From CAXXHQ01 sp963665265 (GTDB taxonomy: Bacteria > Planctomycetota > Planctomycetia > Pirellulales > Thermoguttaceae): a DNA stretch of 64,000 nt. The notes below the pieces were generated by a model that saw nothing but the letters and a program-made list of their open reading frames with translations, had not been told where the DNA came from and did not search any database. This document shows, one piece after another, positions 22,227-30,771 of the stretch (position 1 is the stretch's first letter; every line of letters starts with the position of its first letter). The stretch covers positions 2,728,001-2,792,000 of the forward strand of contig OY762224.2 of assembly GCA_963665265.2 (NCBI GenBank). The letters run 5' to 3'. The translations under genes were made by a program, and so were the position numbers.

Positions 22227-23612
22227 TTACTTTGAGGCGGAAACGACTAAAAAAGCCTTTCTCGCTTTTGATTTATTGAAGCTCTCGGCGGCCTTCGCCA
22301 GGGGAAGCGTTTCGACGTCAATGGCGCGTTGGGAGAGGAATCTCGCTGCCGCGTCGCTAAGTTTCGCGGCTCCGGTCGTTCGCTCGCCGATAAACAGCAT
22401 TTCCGGTCCGCCTTTGCAGGCGAGGCGAATCGCATCGACCGAAATTGCGTCGGTCGGTTGGCGAGTTAAATCCGCATTTACTCGCTGTTTCACTTTTCCG
22501 TCCACGCGAATGTAAATGTCTTCGGAATATGTTTCACGGTCGATGGCCACTTCGCCGTTTTTTCCAAGCGAGAGCGTGGGCAAGAAGATCGTCGCTTTCC
22601 CGGGTTTTTTGAAAGGATTGCGTCCGACCAGGGTTCGAGCCGCGGCAACTGCTCCGAGCGTGACCGCATCGTCGCCCAAGGCCGAGAGTAATATCCGGCC
22701 GCTTTCACGCGCACCGCGAAGCGGGTCCTCGGCTACTATCCTTTCAACGATCGGAACAATTGAATCTCCGCAAGCCTCGATGACGCCTCCGCCCAAAACG
22801 ATCACTTCCGGATCGACGACGTGACGCACGTTCAAACAGGCGATGCCGAGGGTTTGGGCGGCTTTGCTGACTACTTCGACCGCCAGTTCGTCATTTTCGT
22901 TGAGGGCCTTGGCAAGCATGCCGCTGCGAATGACGCTCAGATCGCCGCCGCAAAGCTCGGTTAAATGAGTCGTGCGTCCCGCGGCGACGGCTTCGCGTAA
23001 ATCTCGTTCGATTGCGGTGCGACTGGCCAGCGCTTCGAGGCAGCCGGAGTTGCCGCAACCGCATTTGGGGCCGCCGATTTGCATGATCGTGTGGCCAATT
23101 TCGCCGGCCGATTCTCGTTCGCCTCGCCAGAGCTTGCCGCGCAGAACTATACCGGCTCCGATACCGGTTCCCACGCAAATGTAGAAAGCGCTCTTGGATC
23201 CGCGGGCCGAGCCCAACCAATTCTCGCCGAGCGCGCCGAAATTCGCGTCGTTACCGACGGCGATCGGCACGTTGAATTTCTCTTGAATGGCAGAGGCCAA
23301 GGAAACGCCGATCAAGTCGATGTTTGGGGCCGCAGAAACGCGTCCTCGTTTCGGCTCGACGACGCCGGGAATCGCCACGCCGACGGCGGAGACGTCGGCG
23401 ACGCGCGCGCCTCCCTTTCGCAAAACGAGATCGATCGTTCTGATCAACGTTTCGATGACGGCTTCAGGGCCGCATTGGCGAGGCGTGGATTGTTTTTCGC
23501 GGCAGAGGATTTGCCCTGATTCGCGAACGAGCGCCGCCTGAATTTTCGTTCCGCCGACGTCAACGCCGACATAGAGGCGTTGCGACTTTACCGATTCGTT
23601 ACGGGTTTTCAT
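22227..23612 (-). CDS. ROK-family sugar kinase fused to Mth938-like domain, 461 aa
   Basis: Residues 10-330 are a ROK kinase: phosphate loop DVGGTK, GNDAN with the catalytic Asp (about 122), the GEIGH motif, and the zinc-binding CGCGNSGCLE (about 184-193). Glucose or N-acetyl sugars are the usual substrates. Residues 341-461 are extra: IDRETYSEDIYIRVDGKVKQ, then PEMLFIGERTTG, LSDAAARFLSQRAIDVETLP and AAESFNKSKARKAFLVV follow the Mth938/DUF498 fold seen in NDUFAF3-like proteins. I know of no such fusion as a described architecture. No break or frameshift is visible at the join. Monocistronic. Confidence 0.88.
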   Translation of the reverse strand: MKTRNESVKSQRLYVGVDVGGTKIQAALVRESGQILCREKQSTPRQCGPEAVIETLIRTIDLVLRKGGARVADVSAVGVAIPGVVEPKRGRVSAAPNIDLIGVSLASAIQEKFNVPIAVGNDANFGALGENWLGSARGSKSAFYICVGTGIGAGIVLRGKLWRGERESAGEIGHTIMQIGGPKCGCGNSGCLEALASRTAIERDLREAVAAGRTTHLTELCGGDLSVIRSGMLAKALNENDELAVEVVSKAAQTLGIACLNVRHVVDPEVIVLGGGVIEACGDSIVPIVERIVAEDPLRGARESGRILLSALGDDAVTLGAVAAARTLVGRNPFKKPGKATIFLPTLSLGKNGEVAIDRETYSEDIYIRVDGKVKQRVNADLTRQPTDAISVDAIRLACKGGPEMLFIGERTTGAAKLSDAAARFLSQRAIDVETLPLAKAAESFNKSKARKAFLVVSASK

Positions 23613-23659
23613 GAATCCGTCCCTGTATAGCTAAATGACGACGTGAAAGTCGACCGGCG

Positions 23660-24463
23660 TTACTCGATGACGATTTTATCCAAACCTTCTTCGGGCGGCG
23701 GAAACTGCGGGTTGAGTTTTTCTAGGGTTTTACGCAATATCCGCGTAACGATCAAATTGCGATACCACTTCTTTTCGGCAGGCACCACGTACCACGGGGC
23801 ATGCGCGGTGTTGCATCGAGTGAGCGCCGCTTCGTAGGCCTTTTGATAATCCGACCAATATTGCCGTTCGGCGATGTCGGCCTTGCTAAATTTCCAACGT
23901 TTTGACGAATCGTCCAAGCGGGCTTGCAAACGTTTCTTTTGTTCGTTTTTACCGATATGCAAGAATATTTTGACGATCGACGTTCCGCCGTCGTCGAGCA
24001 TTTTTTCAAAGGCGTTAATGCGTTCGTAACGGGTCTTCCATTCCGACTTCGGTACGAGATCATGCACGCGGGCGATCAAAACGTCCTCGTAGTGCGAACG
24101 ATTAAAAATGCCGACATACCCCTTGCGCGGAGTCGCTTTGGCGATGCGCCAGAGAAAATCGTGCGCCGACTCCTCGACGCTCGGCTGTTTGAACGGAGTG
24201 ACTTGACAGTTTTGCGGATTGAACGCCTGCATGGCGTGGCGTATGGTTCCGTCTTTGCCGGCGGTGTCCATGCCTTGGAGGACGAGCAAAAGCGACCGTC
24301 GCCCCTCGGCGTAAAGACGATAGCTAAGGTCGGCCATCGCCTCTAGATTCTTTTGCATCTCTTTCTTCGCGACGGCCTTACTCGATACGCCGCCGACGTA
24401 GGACGGGTCGTAATCTTTTAAACGAACTTCTTCGCCGAAAGGAACTAACGCCGGTTGATTCAT
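23660..24463 (-). CDS. ppk2: polyphosphate kinase 2, class I/III type, 267 aa
   Basis: Single PPK2 domain with Walker A GMDTAGKDG (about residues 64-72), lid/base motif FNRSHYEDVL (about 120-129) and the conserved RLQARLDDSSKRWKFSKAD stretch. These enzymes move phosphate between polyphosphate and nucleotides; the length and VTPFKQPSVEESAHDFLWR favour the AMP/ADP-phosphorylating class III, but class cannot be proven from sequence alone. It follows the sigma factor gene after 447 nt. Confidence 0.9.
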   Translation of the reverse strand: MNQPALVPFGEEVRLKDYDPSYVGGVSSKAVAKKEMQKNLEAMADLSYRLYAEGRRSLLLVLQGMDTAGKDGTIRHAMQAFNPQNCQVTPFKQPSVEESAHDFLWRIAKATPRKGYVGIFNRSHYEDVLIARVHDLVPKSEWKTRYERINAFEKMLDDGGTSIVKIFLHIGKNEQKKRLQARLDDSSKRWKFSKADIAERQYWSDYQKAYEAALTRCNTAHAPWYVVPAEKKWYRNLIVTRILRKTLEKLNPQFPPPEEGLDKIVIE

Positions 24464-24632
24464 GATTTATCCTAGAGAGCGAAACGCCTTACGGCGGCAG
24501 GCAAAATGAACGGGGGGTATCGTAAGGTTCGTCTGCAATCATAGCTTTTTCGGCAAGATCGGCAAGATACGGCCGGCCTTACGTCCGGAATATTCCGCAT
24601 TTTCCGCATGTAGACGAATCAAGAAAGCAAAG

Positions 24633-24766
24633 AAAAAACCGCGGGAGAGAACGTTCGTTTCGCTTTAAACACGCCTACAAGGCGGTTGCCGTTCGCTATT
24701 CAGTCTTCTCGTTCATACTACTTAGGAGTTTTGCGAACGACGGCGAAACAAATGTTCTTCCCGCGG
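24633..24766 (-). ncRNA. candidate structured RNA or large terminator, 3' of sigma factor
   Basis: On the - strand, CCGCGGGAAGAACA... starting at 24766 pairs with ...TGTTCTCTCCCGCGG ending at 24639, a stem of about 23 bp with a bulge and one mismatch, enclosing about 80 nt with an inner GTTCGC/GCGAAC stem and a CGCCT/AGGCG hairpin. T6 follows at once (24638-24633), as in intrinsic terminators. The size and rod shape recall small RNAs such as 6S, but I cannot assign a family. It may simply end sigma-factor transcription. Confidence 0.5.
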
Positions 24767-24776
24767 TTAGGAAGGC

Positions 24777-24842
24777 GAAGGTCTTCGTCAACGGCATTTG
24801 CAAGCGGATGACGCCGATGACTTTTCTTCGGTGAAGACCTTC
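24777..24842. repeat. 10-bp inverted repeat next to the candidate RNA
   Basis: GAAGGTCTTC (24777-24786) and GAAGACCTTC (24833-24842) are perfect reverse complements around a 46-nt loop. Together with the larger structure this fills the 447-nt gap between the sigma factor and ppk2. A TTGACA-like box lies upstream on the - strand (about 24880) but no matching -10 was found. Confidence 0.5.
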
Positions 24843-24909
24843 ATTGCACGCAGCGCACAAGCGAGAACCCTATTGTCAAATAAACCATTCGACGCAAGCG
24901 AATCCAAAA

Positions 24910-26508
24910 TTAAGCGTTGACCGTCGCGGCGGCGTTCACGTTGGAATCGACGATCGGTAACCCCTCGACGAAGCTCATGAGTTTGCGAGCGCGGACCGGG
25001 TGTTGCAACGCTCGGACGGCCTTAGTTTCGATCTGGCGAACGCGTTCGCGAGTTACTGAGAAAATCTTGCCGACTTCTTCGAGAGTGTAAGAGTAACCGT
25101 CGATCAAGCCGAAACGTAAGCGGATAATTTCTCGTTCACGATAGTCCAAGGCTTGCAACGCTTCATCGATACGGCTCTTGAGCGTATCTTGTTGAATGCC
25201 GTGCAAGGGATCGTCTTCGCGATGATCGGTCAAAAATTCGCCGAAGTAGCTGTCGTCGTGGTCGCCGACCGGTTGGTCGAGCGACAGCGGTTGTCGCGAC
25301 ATGCGAATCGCGTTCATCGCTTCGTCGGTCGAGATCCCGGCTTCATAAGCGGCTTCTTCCAAGCTCGGCTCGCCGCCGTTCTTCTGAATTAATTCACGGG
25401 TCGCTTGACGAACCTTGTTCATCGTGTCGATCATATGGACCGGCATGCGGATGGTACGGCTCTGATCGGCGATGGCGCGGGTGATCGCTTGGCGAATCCA
25501 CCAGGTGGCGTAGGTCGAGAACTTGAAACCGCGATTATGTTCGAACTTATCGACGGCCCGCATTAAACCGGTATTGCCTTCTTGAATCAGGTCCAAGAAG
25601 CTCAATCCTCGGTTTCGGTAACGCTTGGCGATCGAGACGACCAGACGCAAGTTTCCGGCCGAGAGGTGACGCTTGGCGGCCTCATATTCTTTGTGTAAGA
25701 GGGAGACGCGATCCAAACGGCGCCGCAACGTGGCAGGGCTTTCCAAGGTCGATTTCATCAACTGACGCAATTCGCTCTTCAGGACGACGGCGTCGGTTTC
25801 GCTAAGATCGGTCGCGTTCAATTGTTTCTTAATCGCTTCCATACGTTGGGCGATCAGGACGACGCGATCCAACAACGGTTGCAAACGCTGCGTGCGGAGG
25901 CCAAGTTCTTCGACCAAGCGGACGGCCTTAACGCGGCGGTTCAACATGCGACGCCAAGCTTGGCGTCGCTCTTTAATCGGGGCGCCGCGGCGCATCGTCA
26001 AGGCGAAATCGGTCTCGTTCCGCTCCAAAAGATGACGTAACGTGCAAAGGTTCGGGCCCATAATCTTAAGAAGACGTTTCTTCTCTCGGATATTGATGAC
26101 CGAAACTTCGATCGTGCGATCTAAGCGAAGTTTGTTATCGCGAACGTTTTCCAACAAAGTCATCGCCGCGCGGAGAACGTAGTCGTTCGCCAACATGCAG
26201 CAGCGGAAACGCCAGCGGGAAATTTCGATGCGTTTGGCGGCCGCGAGTTCTTCGGCGGCCTTAAGCAACGGAATTTCGCCCATCTGCATCAAGTAGATGC
26301 GGATCGGGTCGTCGATCTGATCGTCGTCGCCAGTGACGACTTCGCTGATTTCTTCGTTGAGCGCTTCTTCGGTCGGGTCTTCGACCAATTCGTCGTTCGC
26401 ATCGACTTCAAACTCGTCATCGATTAAGTTTACATCTTCTTCGACGAGGTTAGCCGCATCGGAGAGGGCTTCTTTACGAACGACTTTTTTCGAGATTCGC
26501 TTGCTCAT
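24910..26508 (-). CDS. rpoD: principal sigma-70 factor, 532 aa
   Basis: Has region 1.2 (DDPIRIYLMQMGEIPLL), region 2 (NLRLVVSIAKRYRNRGLSFLDLIQEGNTGLMRAVDKFEHNRGFKFSTYATWWIRQAI), region 3 and region 4 with the HTH TLEEVGKIFSVTRERVRQIETKAVRALQHP. The N-terminal 80 residues are highly acidic. Between 1.2 and 2 is a helical insert of about 200 residues. ATG 26508 is chosen; an upstream in-frame TTG (26631) with GGGGGGAG in front would add 41 basic residues. It directs most transcription; the promoter-like TATAAT boxes noted here fit its expected specificity. Confidence 0.95.
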   Translation of the reverse strand: MSKRISKKVVRKEALSDAANLVEEDVNLIDDEFEVDANDELVEDPTEEALNEEISEVVTGDDDQIDDPIRIYLMQMGEIPLLKAAEELAAAKRIEISRWRFRCCMLANDYVLRAAMTLLENVRDNKLRLDRTIEVSVINIREKKRLLKIMGPNLCTLRHLLERNETDFALTMRRGAPIKERRQAWRRMLNRRVKAVRLVEELGLRTQRLQPLLDRVVLIAQRMEAIKKQLNATDLSETDAVVLKSELRQLMKSTLESPATLRRRLDRVSLLHKEYEAAKRHLSAGNLRLVVSIAKRYRNRGLSFLDLIQEGNTGLMRAVDKFEHNRGFKFSTYATWWIRQAITRAIADQSRTIRMPVHMIDTMNKVRQATRELIQKNGGEPSLEEAAYEAGISTDEAMNAIRMSRQPLSLDQPVGDHDDSYFGEFLTDHREDDPLHGIQQDTLKSRIDEALQALDYREREIIRLRFGLIDGYSYTLEEVGKIFSVTRERVRQIETKAVRALQHPVRARKLMSFVEGLPIVDSNVNAAATVNA

Positions 26509-26786
26509 GGCTGTCTGCTTTTCCAACTGCTTGTGAATCGGACGTCTTCCCGACCTTCGTATCCGCCGGCCGAAGATCCGGCGAACTACGATCACGCTGA
26601 CGCCATGAACTAAAAGCACGTTGGATGCCAAACTCCCCCCTTAGTAAACGAAAATCCTAACCGTCTGTTGTGAAAGGGGTTGCGTCGCAAGGAGCATGGG
26701 TTGCCGGAAAAGCGGCGGAGAATTCGTCGCCAAAATGCAACAGTGATGCGTTGCGGCGCTGCATTTGGACAGCAAGAAAAGCGGGC

Positions 26787-26808
26787 GGGCGACCTCGAAA
26801 GGCCGCCC
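26787..26808 (-). terminator. hairpin downstream of the GT2-like gene
   Basis: 8-bp stem (GGGCGGCC with GGTCGCCC on the - strand, one G-U) around TCGA-containing loop, with TTTT 5 nt beyond. It sits 40 nt after the GT2-like stop and before the sigma factor. Confidence 0.6.
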
Positions 26809-26847
26809 GTAGTATTATGTGAATAATCCGCTAAATCGGAAAAGTCG

Positions 26848-27369
26848 TTATTCGCCGAAGGCAAGCTGTTTGAGCCGGGCGAGGTAATTGGGGCGAGCCG
26901 GTCGGCTGGCGACCGACGACATTTGGGCCGTTCGCCGGTCGATTAGGCGATATCCCCCTTCGCGGCAAATGATCGGCGTCTTGTTTTGCATGGCGCCGAG
27001 GTTCGGCGCTTTGTGGAACTGCTGCGACATGCGGGCGTTCGAGCGCCACATTTTGGCGATCTCGGCTAGGCTGTGTCCGCCGTTTTCCTCCCGGATAATA
27101 ACAGAGTCGTTTTGGCTGTTGCGTAGTCCGGCTTGGATGGCCTCATCCCGGCCAAGCGAGGAGCCGGCGCTAATGGTTCGGATTTGCGGATAGCTTCGTT
27201 TCAATTCCTGAGCGACTTCGCTCGTAGCGTCTTGCGACCCGTCGTCGACGATAAGTATCTCGAATTGCTCGGACATTTCGGCGACGACTTCCAAAAGCTC
27301 TTGGACAGTTGCCGAGAGCGTCGATTGCGCGTTTTTTACGGGCAGCAAAACAGTTAGGGAATTGGACAC
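26848..27369 (-). CDS. short GT2-like protein lacking the DxD motif, 173 aa
   Basis: The first 90 residues match the start of family 2 glycosyltransferases: LTVLLPVKNAQSTLSATVQELL, ILIVDDGSQDAT, then AGSSLGRDEAIQAGLRNS. Where active enzymes have a DxD strand (LDADL or similar) this protein has VIIREENGG, and the acceptor half of the domain is missing. The last 60 residues are Ala/Arg-rich and unrelated. It may bind nucleotide-sugar without catalysis, or be a reduced regulator. The upstream 620 nt contain no gene. Confidence 0.7.
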   Translation of the reverse strand: MSNSLTVLLPVKNAQSTLSATVQELLEVVAEMSEQFEILIVDDGSQDATSEVAQELKRSYPQIRTISAGSSLGRDEAIQAGLRNSQNDSVIIREENGGHSLAEIAKMWRSNARMSQQFHKAPNLGAMQNKTPIICREGGYRLIDRRTAQMSSVASRPARPNYLARLKQLAFGE

Positions 27370-27987
27370 GAAGCCGTTCCTTTATGCGAAAAACCAATCT
27401 GATACAAATTTCAATTCAAGCACGTCTTAGGCGCCTATTTACTCAACGGGAAAACAGGCTTCGATTCGTCATAAAAGACGCGTTCTTGTAGGGAAATCCG
27501 TATATGCTGCAAACTCATGTACCGAAAATGACGCCTGGCGCGATCTGTATAGAGAGTCCGCGCCGGTAGCATACAATCGGACGTCGGCGCTCATTCGCTC
27601 TAAAGATATTTATATTTGCCGACTTATGCGTAAGATTCGATTCGGAACGGGTTTGAGGGATATTATGACGAGAGGGCAAACGCAGATTGACGAGGGGAAT
27701 AGCTTGGCCGGACGGTTTGGACGCTTCGGCTAGGATTTTGACCGGGACCCCGCCTGTCTGTCTGATTTAGGTGGGCGATCGCTCGCAAACAACGTCCTCG
27801 AGGCGAGAGCCAAGGATTTATGACAATTCGGGCTTGGTTTGAGATATAGAACCTTTGGGGAGTGCCCAAGCCTCGTAATTTAGGCTTAGCGGACGCTTTT
27901 ATACGCTTTTTCGCTCAGTGCGCCTGCGGAGAAATCCGCTATAATGCGGCATTCTTCCCGGGATATATCTCGTCGAGGCGATGAAAC
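27370..27987. promoter_or_regulatory. 620-nt intergenic region with promoter at 27907-27945
   Basis: Divergent gap between the GT2-like gene and the zinc-ribbon gene. No convincing ORF or RNA family is visible. Near its end on the + strand, TTTTTCGCTC (27907) is followed 33 nt later by TATAAT (27940-27945), 43 nt before the zinc-ribbon start. The same T-tract-to-TAWAAT spacing is seen at 30722 and 31634. Confidence 0.5.
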
Positions 27988-28260
27988 ATGGCATTTGAAT
28001 TCACATGCGCTTGCGGGAAGAGATACCGGCTAACGAAGGAACAAGTCGGCAGAAGGAAAAAGTGTCCGGCCTGCGGGACGGTTAGCCGTTTTAATCCGTC
28101 TCTTTCGCCGCCGCCGTTTTCGCGCTTAGAGCCGTTGAAATCCGCTCGAAATCGAGCAAAGAGACTTATTCATTTCAGCTCGGGCGCCGCCGACTCTATC
28201 GATGAAACATTCAGACGCGAGGATGAGGGTAATTCTCAACCAAAAGTTTCTTTTCCTTGA
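27988..28260 (+). CDS. zinc-ribbon protein, 90 aa
   Basis: N-terminal ribbon with CACGKRYRLTKEQVGRRKKCPACG: a CxC pair and a CPAC pair, the compact form common as a free-standing or N-terminal module in planctomycete proteins. The remaining 60 residues are polar and Ser-rich without a motif. A TATAAT promoter lies 43 nt upstream. Role unknown. Confidence 0.7.
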   Translation: MAFEFTCACGKRYRLTKEQVGRRKKCPACGTVSRFNPSLSPPPFSRLEPLKSARNRAKRLIHFSSGAADSIDETFRREDEGNSQPKVSFP

Positions 28261-28307
28261 ATCTCGTCAAAATCATTTTGTTCGCTGGCAACAGTAATTG
28301 TATGTGA

Positions 28308-30665
28308 ATGAGACTTAATGAGATGGATAAAGTTGCTTTCCAGAACTGCGTCGGTTTCGTTAAGGCGCTTTGCGTCGCGGGGAGTTTTTTCGCGGTCGGA
28401 TTATTCGTCGAATATTCGTTGTCGCCTCCTTTGCCGATTCCCGCCGACGCGCTGGCGGAGGAATTCTCGGCGTTGCGCGCGATGCGCCACATTAAAGAGA
28501 TAGCGAAGGAGCCTCATCCGTTGGGATCGGCGGCTAACGAGGCGGTGCGCAATTATATCCTCGATACGCTACGGGAAATGCATGTGGAGGCGGAGACGCA
28601 GACTTCCCGACATGTTCAGAACAAGACGATTTTTGTGACGACGAACGTGATCGGTCGAATTCCGGGGACCGCAAGCGGCAAGGCGTTCATGATGATGGCG
28701 CACTTCGACTCGGTTCCTTACGGGCCGGGCGCGGCGGACGACGGAGCCGGAGTCGCGGCCCTGTTGGAGACGGCGCGAGCGCTGAGGGCGGGGCGGCCTC
28801 TGAAAAATGACGTGATTTTCGCGTTTACGGACGGAGAAGAGGCCGGGGAGGCGGGGGCGAGCAAACTTTTTGCGAGCCGTTGGGCGGATAGGACCGGCGT
28901 GGTTCTTAATTTGGAGGCGCGAGGTTGCTCCGGGCCTTCGCTTTTATTTGAAACCAGTCGGAACAACGGTTGGATTATGTCGGAGGCGGCCAAGGCCGGC
29001 GTTAGCATTCGCGCCAGCTCGCTGATGGCGGGCGTATATCGTTCGCTTCCGTTCAATTCAGATTTTTCGATCGCTCGAGATCGAGGGTTGCAGGGCTTTA
29101 ACGTCGCCTTCGTCGACGACTTCCGCTGGTATCATACGAAAAATGACTCATCGGATCATTTGAGTCTTGCCAGTCTTCAGAACCACGGATCTTACGCTTT
29201 GGGGTTCGCCAAGCATTTCGGCAATCTTCCGCTGGACGGCGATTTGGCGAAACCCGATATGGTCTATTTCAACGTCGCCGGATCAACGCTCGTTTCCTAT
29301 CCTGAGGCTTGGAGCGGATCGATCGCTTGGGCGTCGGGGATTATGTTTGCGTTGGCCGTGTTATTGGGGGCAGTGCGCGGCCGAATGACGATCTCCGGCT
29401 TTTTGGGCGGGATACTCGCTTTCGCTCTCGCCGCCGTAGCGTCGGCATTTGTCGTTTTGCTCGCGCTCGCTGCCGTCTATGGACCGGGAAAGTTATTCAC
29501 GCAATATGCGAGCGGAGCGACGCGTCTGCCTGATTTGATTGCGGTGAGTCATAACGCCTTGTACGGCTGGGCGTTCGCGGCTCTTACGGTTAGCGTCTTT
29601 ATGATTTGCTATCAGGGGTTCGTAAGTCGTCTGCGAAGCGAGAATCTAGCGGCAGGCGCGCTGTTCTGGTGGGCTCTTTGCCTTTTGGGAATGCAATGTT
29701 TTTTGCCGAGCGGGAGTTATTTGGCTGCATGGCCGTTGTTATTTGCCGCACTCGGTTTGGCGGTTTCCTTTTTGGGAAGGAAGGACGAGCCGGCTTCGAT
29801 GCGGGCTTATTTGCTGGGAGTATTCGCGGTTCCGGGGCTCGTGCTAGTCGTGCCCGCCTATTCGACGTTCCTTGCGACGGTTCTGGTGATGACGGCCCCT
29901 GCGTTATCTTTGCTCATGTCGTTGATATTGGGATTGATCGTTCCGCAAATTCTATTGGTCGTTTTGCTTTGCGGTCGGCGGCTGGCCATATGCCTGGGTT
30001 GCTTGGGGGCTGCGATGTTGATCTATGGCGCGGTCAATAGCGGCCCTTCGCCGGAGCGGCCGAGGTTGAACAGCCTCGCCTACGGAATGAATTTTGACAC
30101 GGGGCGAGCGGCATGGTTTAGTTACGACGGCGAGTTGGACGAGTGGACATCCCGTTTCTTCACGGCGGACGGCGCTAGACCGAGGCGAGGGGCGATAACC
30201 GAGTTTATCTCGACCGACAAGCGGGAATATTGGAAAGCGCCTGCTCCGGTTGCGGCTTACGAAGCTCCCCAGGCGAAAATTGTCGAGGATGTCGTGACCG
30301 CGGAAGGGCGGATCGTAACGATCCATATTTCGATGAAGGAGCGTCCGCTCGAGGTGACGGTACGACTCACATCGGACGCCGACGTTCGCTCGGCCGAGGT
30401 TTTCGGGCAGAAGTTAGAAGGAGGCGGAAAAGGTTGGAGCGTGAAGTTTCGTGGTTTTCCGTCGGAAGGGACCGACGTTCGATTCGTCGTTGCCCGCTCT
30501 GACCGCTTAACGTTGGAGGTTGGGGCGACGCTTCTCGGTTTGCCGAATTTCGCCGGCGCGTCGGTTCGACCTGATTATATGGCGGTTGAGCCGAATACGA
30601 TTCGCCGTCCTTGGTCGTTCCGAGGCGATACGACGTTTTTGGTTCGGACAGTCGATTTTCGGTGA
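28308..30665 (+). CDS. M28-family membrane zinc peptidase, 785 aa
   Basis: One N-terminal membrane segment (about residues 20-40), then an M28 aminopeptidase domain with all zinc ligands: HFDS (about 128), ADDGAG (about 141), DGEEAGE (about 176), an Asp/Glu in LEARG, and a terminal His in NDSSDHL. The C-terminal half has about eight membrane helices and a luminal-type tail. This matches the eukaryotic ER metallopeptidase 1 (Fxna) layout, which also exists in bacteria. The catalytic domain probably faces the periplasm. Substrates unknown. Confidence 0.88.
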   Translation: MRLNEMDKVAFQNCVGFVKALCVAGSFFAVGLFVEYSLSPPLPIPADALAEEFSALRAMRHIKEIAKEPHPLGSAANEAVRNYILDTLREMHVEAETQTSRHVQNKTIFVTTNVIGRIPGTASGKAFMMMAHFDSVPYGPGAADDGAGVAALLETARALRAGRPLKNDVIFAFTDGEEAGEAGASKLFASRWADRTGVVLNLEARGCSGPSLLFETSRNNGWIMSEAAKAGVSIRASSLMAGVYRSLPFNSDFSIARDRGLQGFNVAFVDDFRWYHTKNDSSDHLSLASLQNHGSYALGFAKHFGNLPLDGDLAKPDMVYFNVAGSTLVSYPEAWSGSIAWASGIMFALAVLLGAVRGRMTISGFLGGILAFALAAVASAFVVLLALAAVYGPGKLFTQYASGATRLPDLIAVSHNALYGWAFAALTVSVFMICYQGFVSRLRSENLAAGALFWWALCLLGMQCFLPSGSYLAAWPLLFAALGLAVSFLGRKDEPASMRAYLLGVFAVPGLVLVVPAYSTFLATVLVMTAPALSLLMSLILGLIVPQILLVVLLCGRRLAICLGCLGAAMLIYGAVNSGPSPERPRLNSLAYGMNFDTGRAAWFSYDGELDEWTSRFFTADGARPRRGAITEFISTDKREYWKAPAPVAAYEAPQAKIVEDVVTAEGRIVTIHISMKERPLEVTVRLTSDADVRSAEVFGQKLEGGGKGWSVKFRGFPSEGTDVRFVVARSDRLTLEVGATLLGLPNFAGASVRPDYMAVEPNTIRRPWSFRGDTTFLVRTVDFR

Positions 30666-30721
30666 ACGTGCTCGCGGATTTTTCGGCGCAACTAAGTAAG
30701 ACCCAAACCCAGCATTTCGCA

Positions 30722-30760
30722 TTTTTGCCCGTCTCGCATTGCCAAGAACTCTGGTAAAAT
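30722..30760 (+). promoter_or_regulatory. promoter, T5GCCCGTCTCGCA-N16-TAAAAT
   Basis: TTTTTGCCCGTCTCGCA (30722-30738), 16 nt, TAAAAT (30755-30760). An almost identical element lies upstream of the M16 peptidase pair (31634-31673), which supports it as a genuine promoter. Confidence 0.6.
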
Positions 30761-30771
30761 AGAGACATGGT

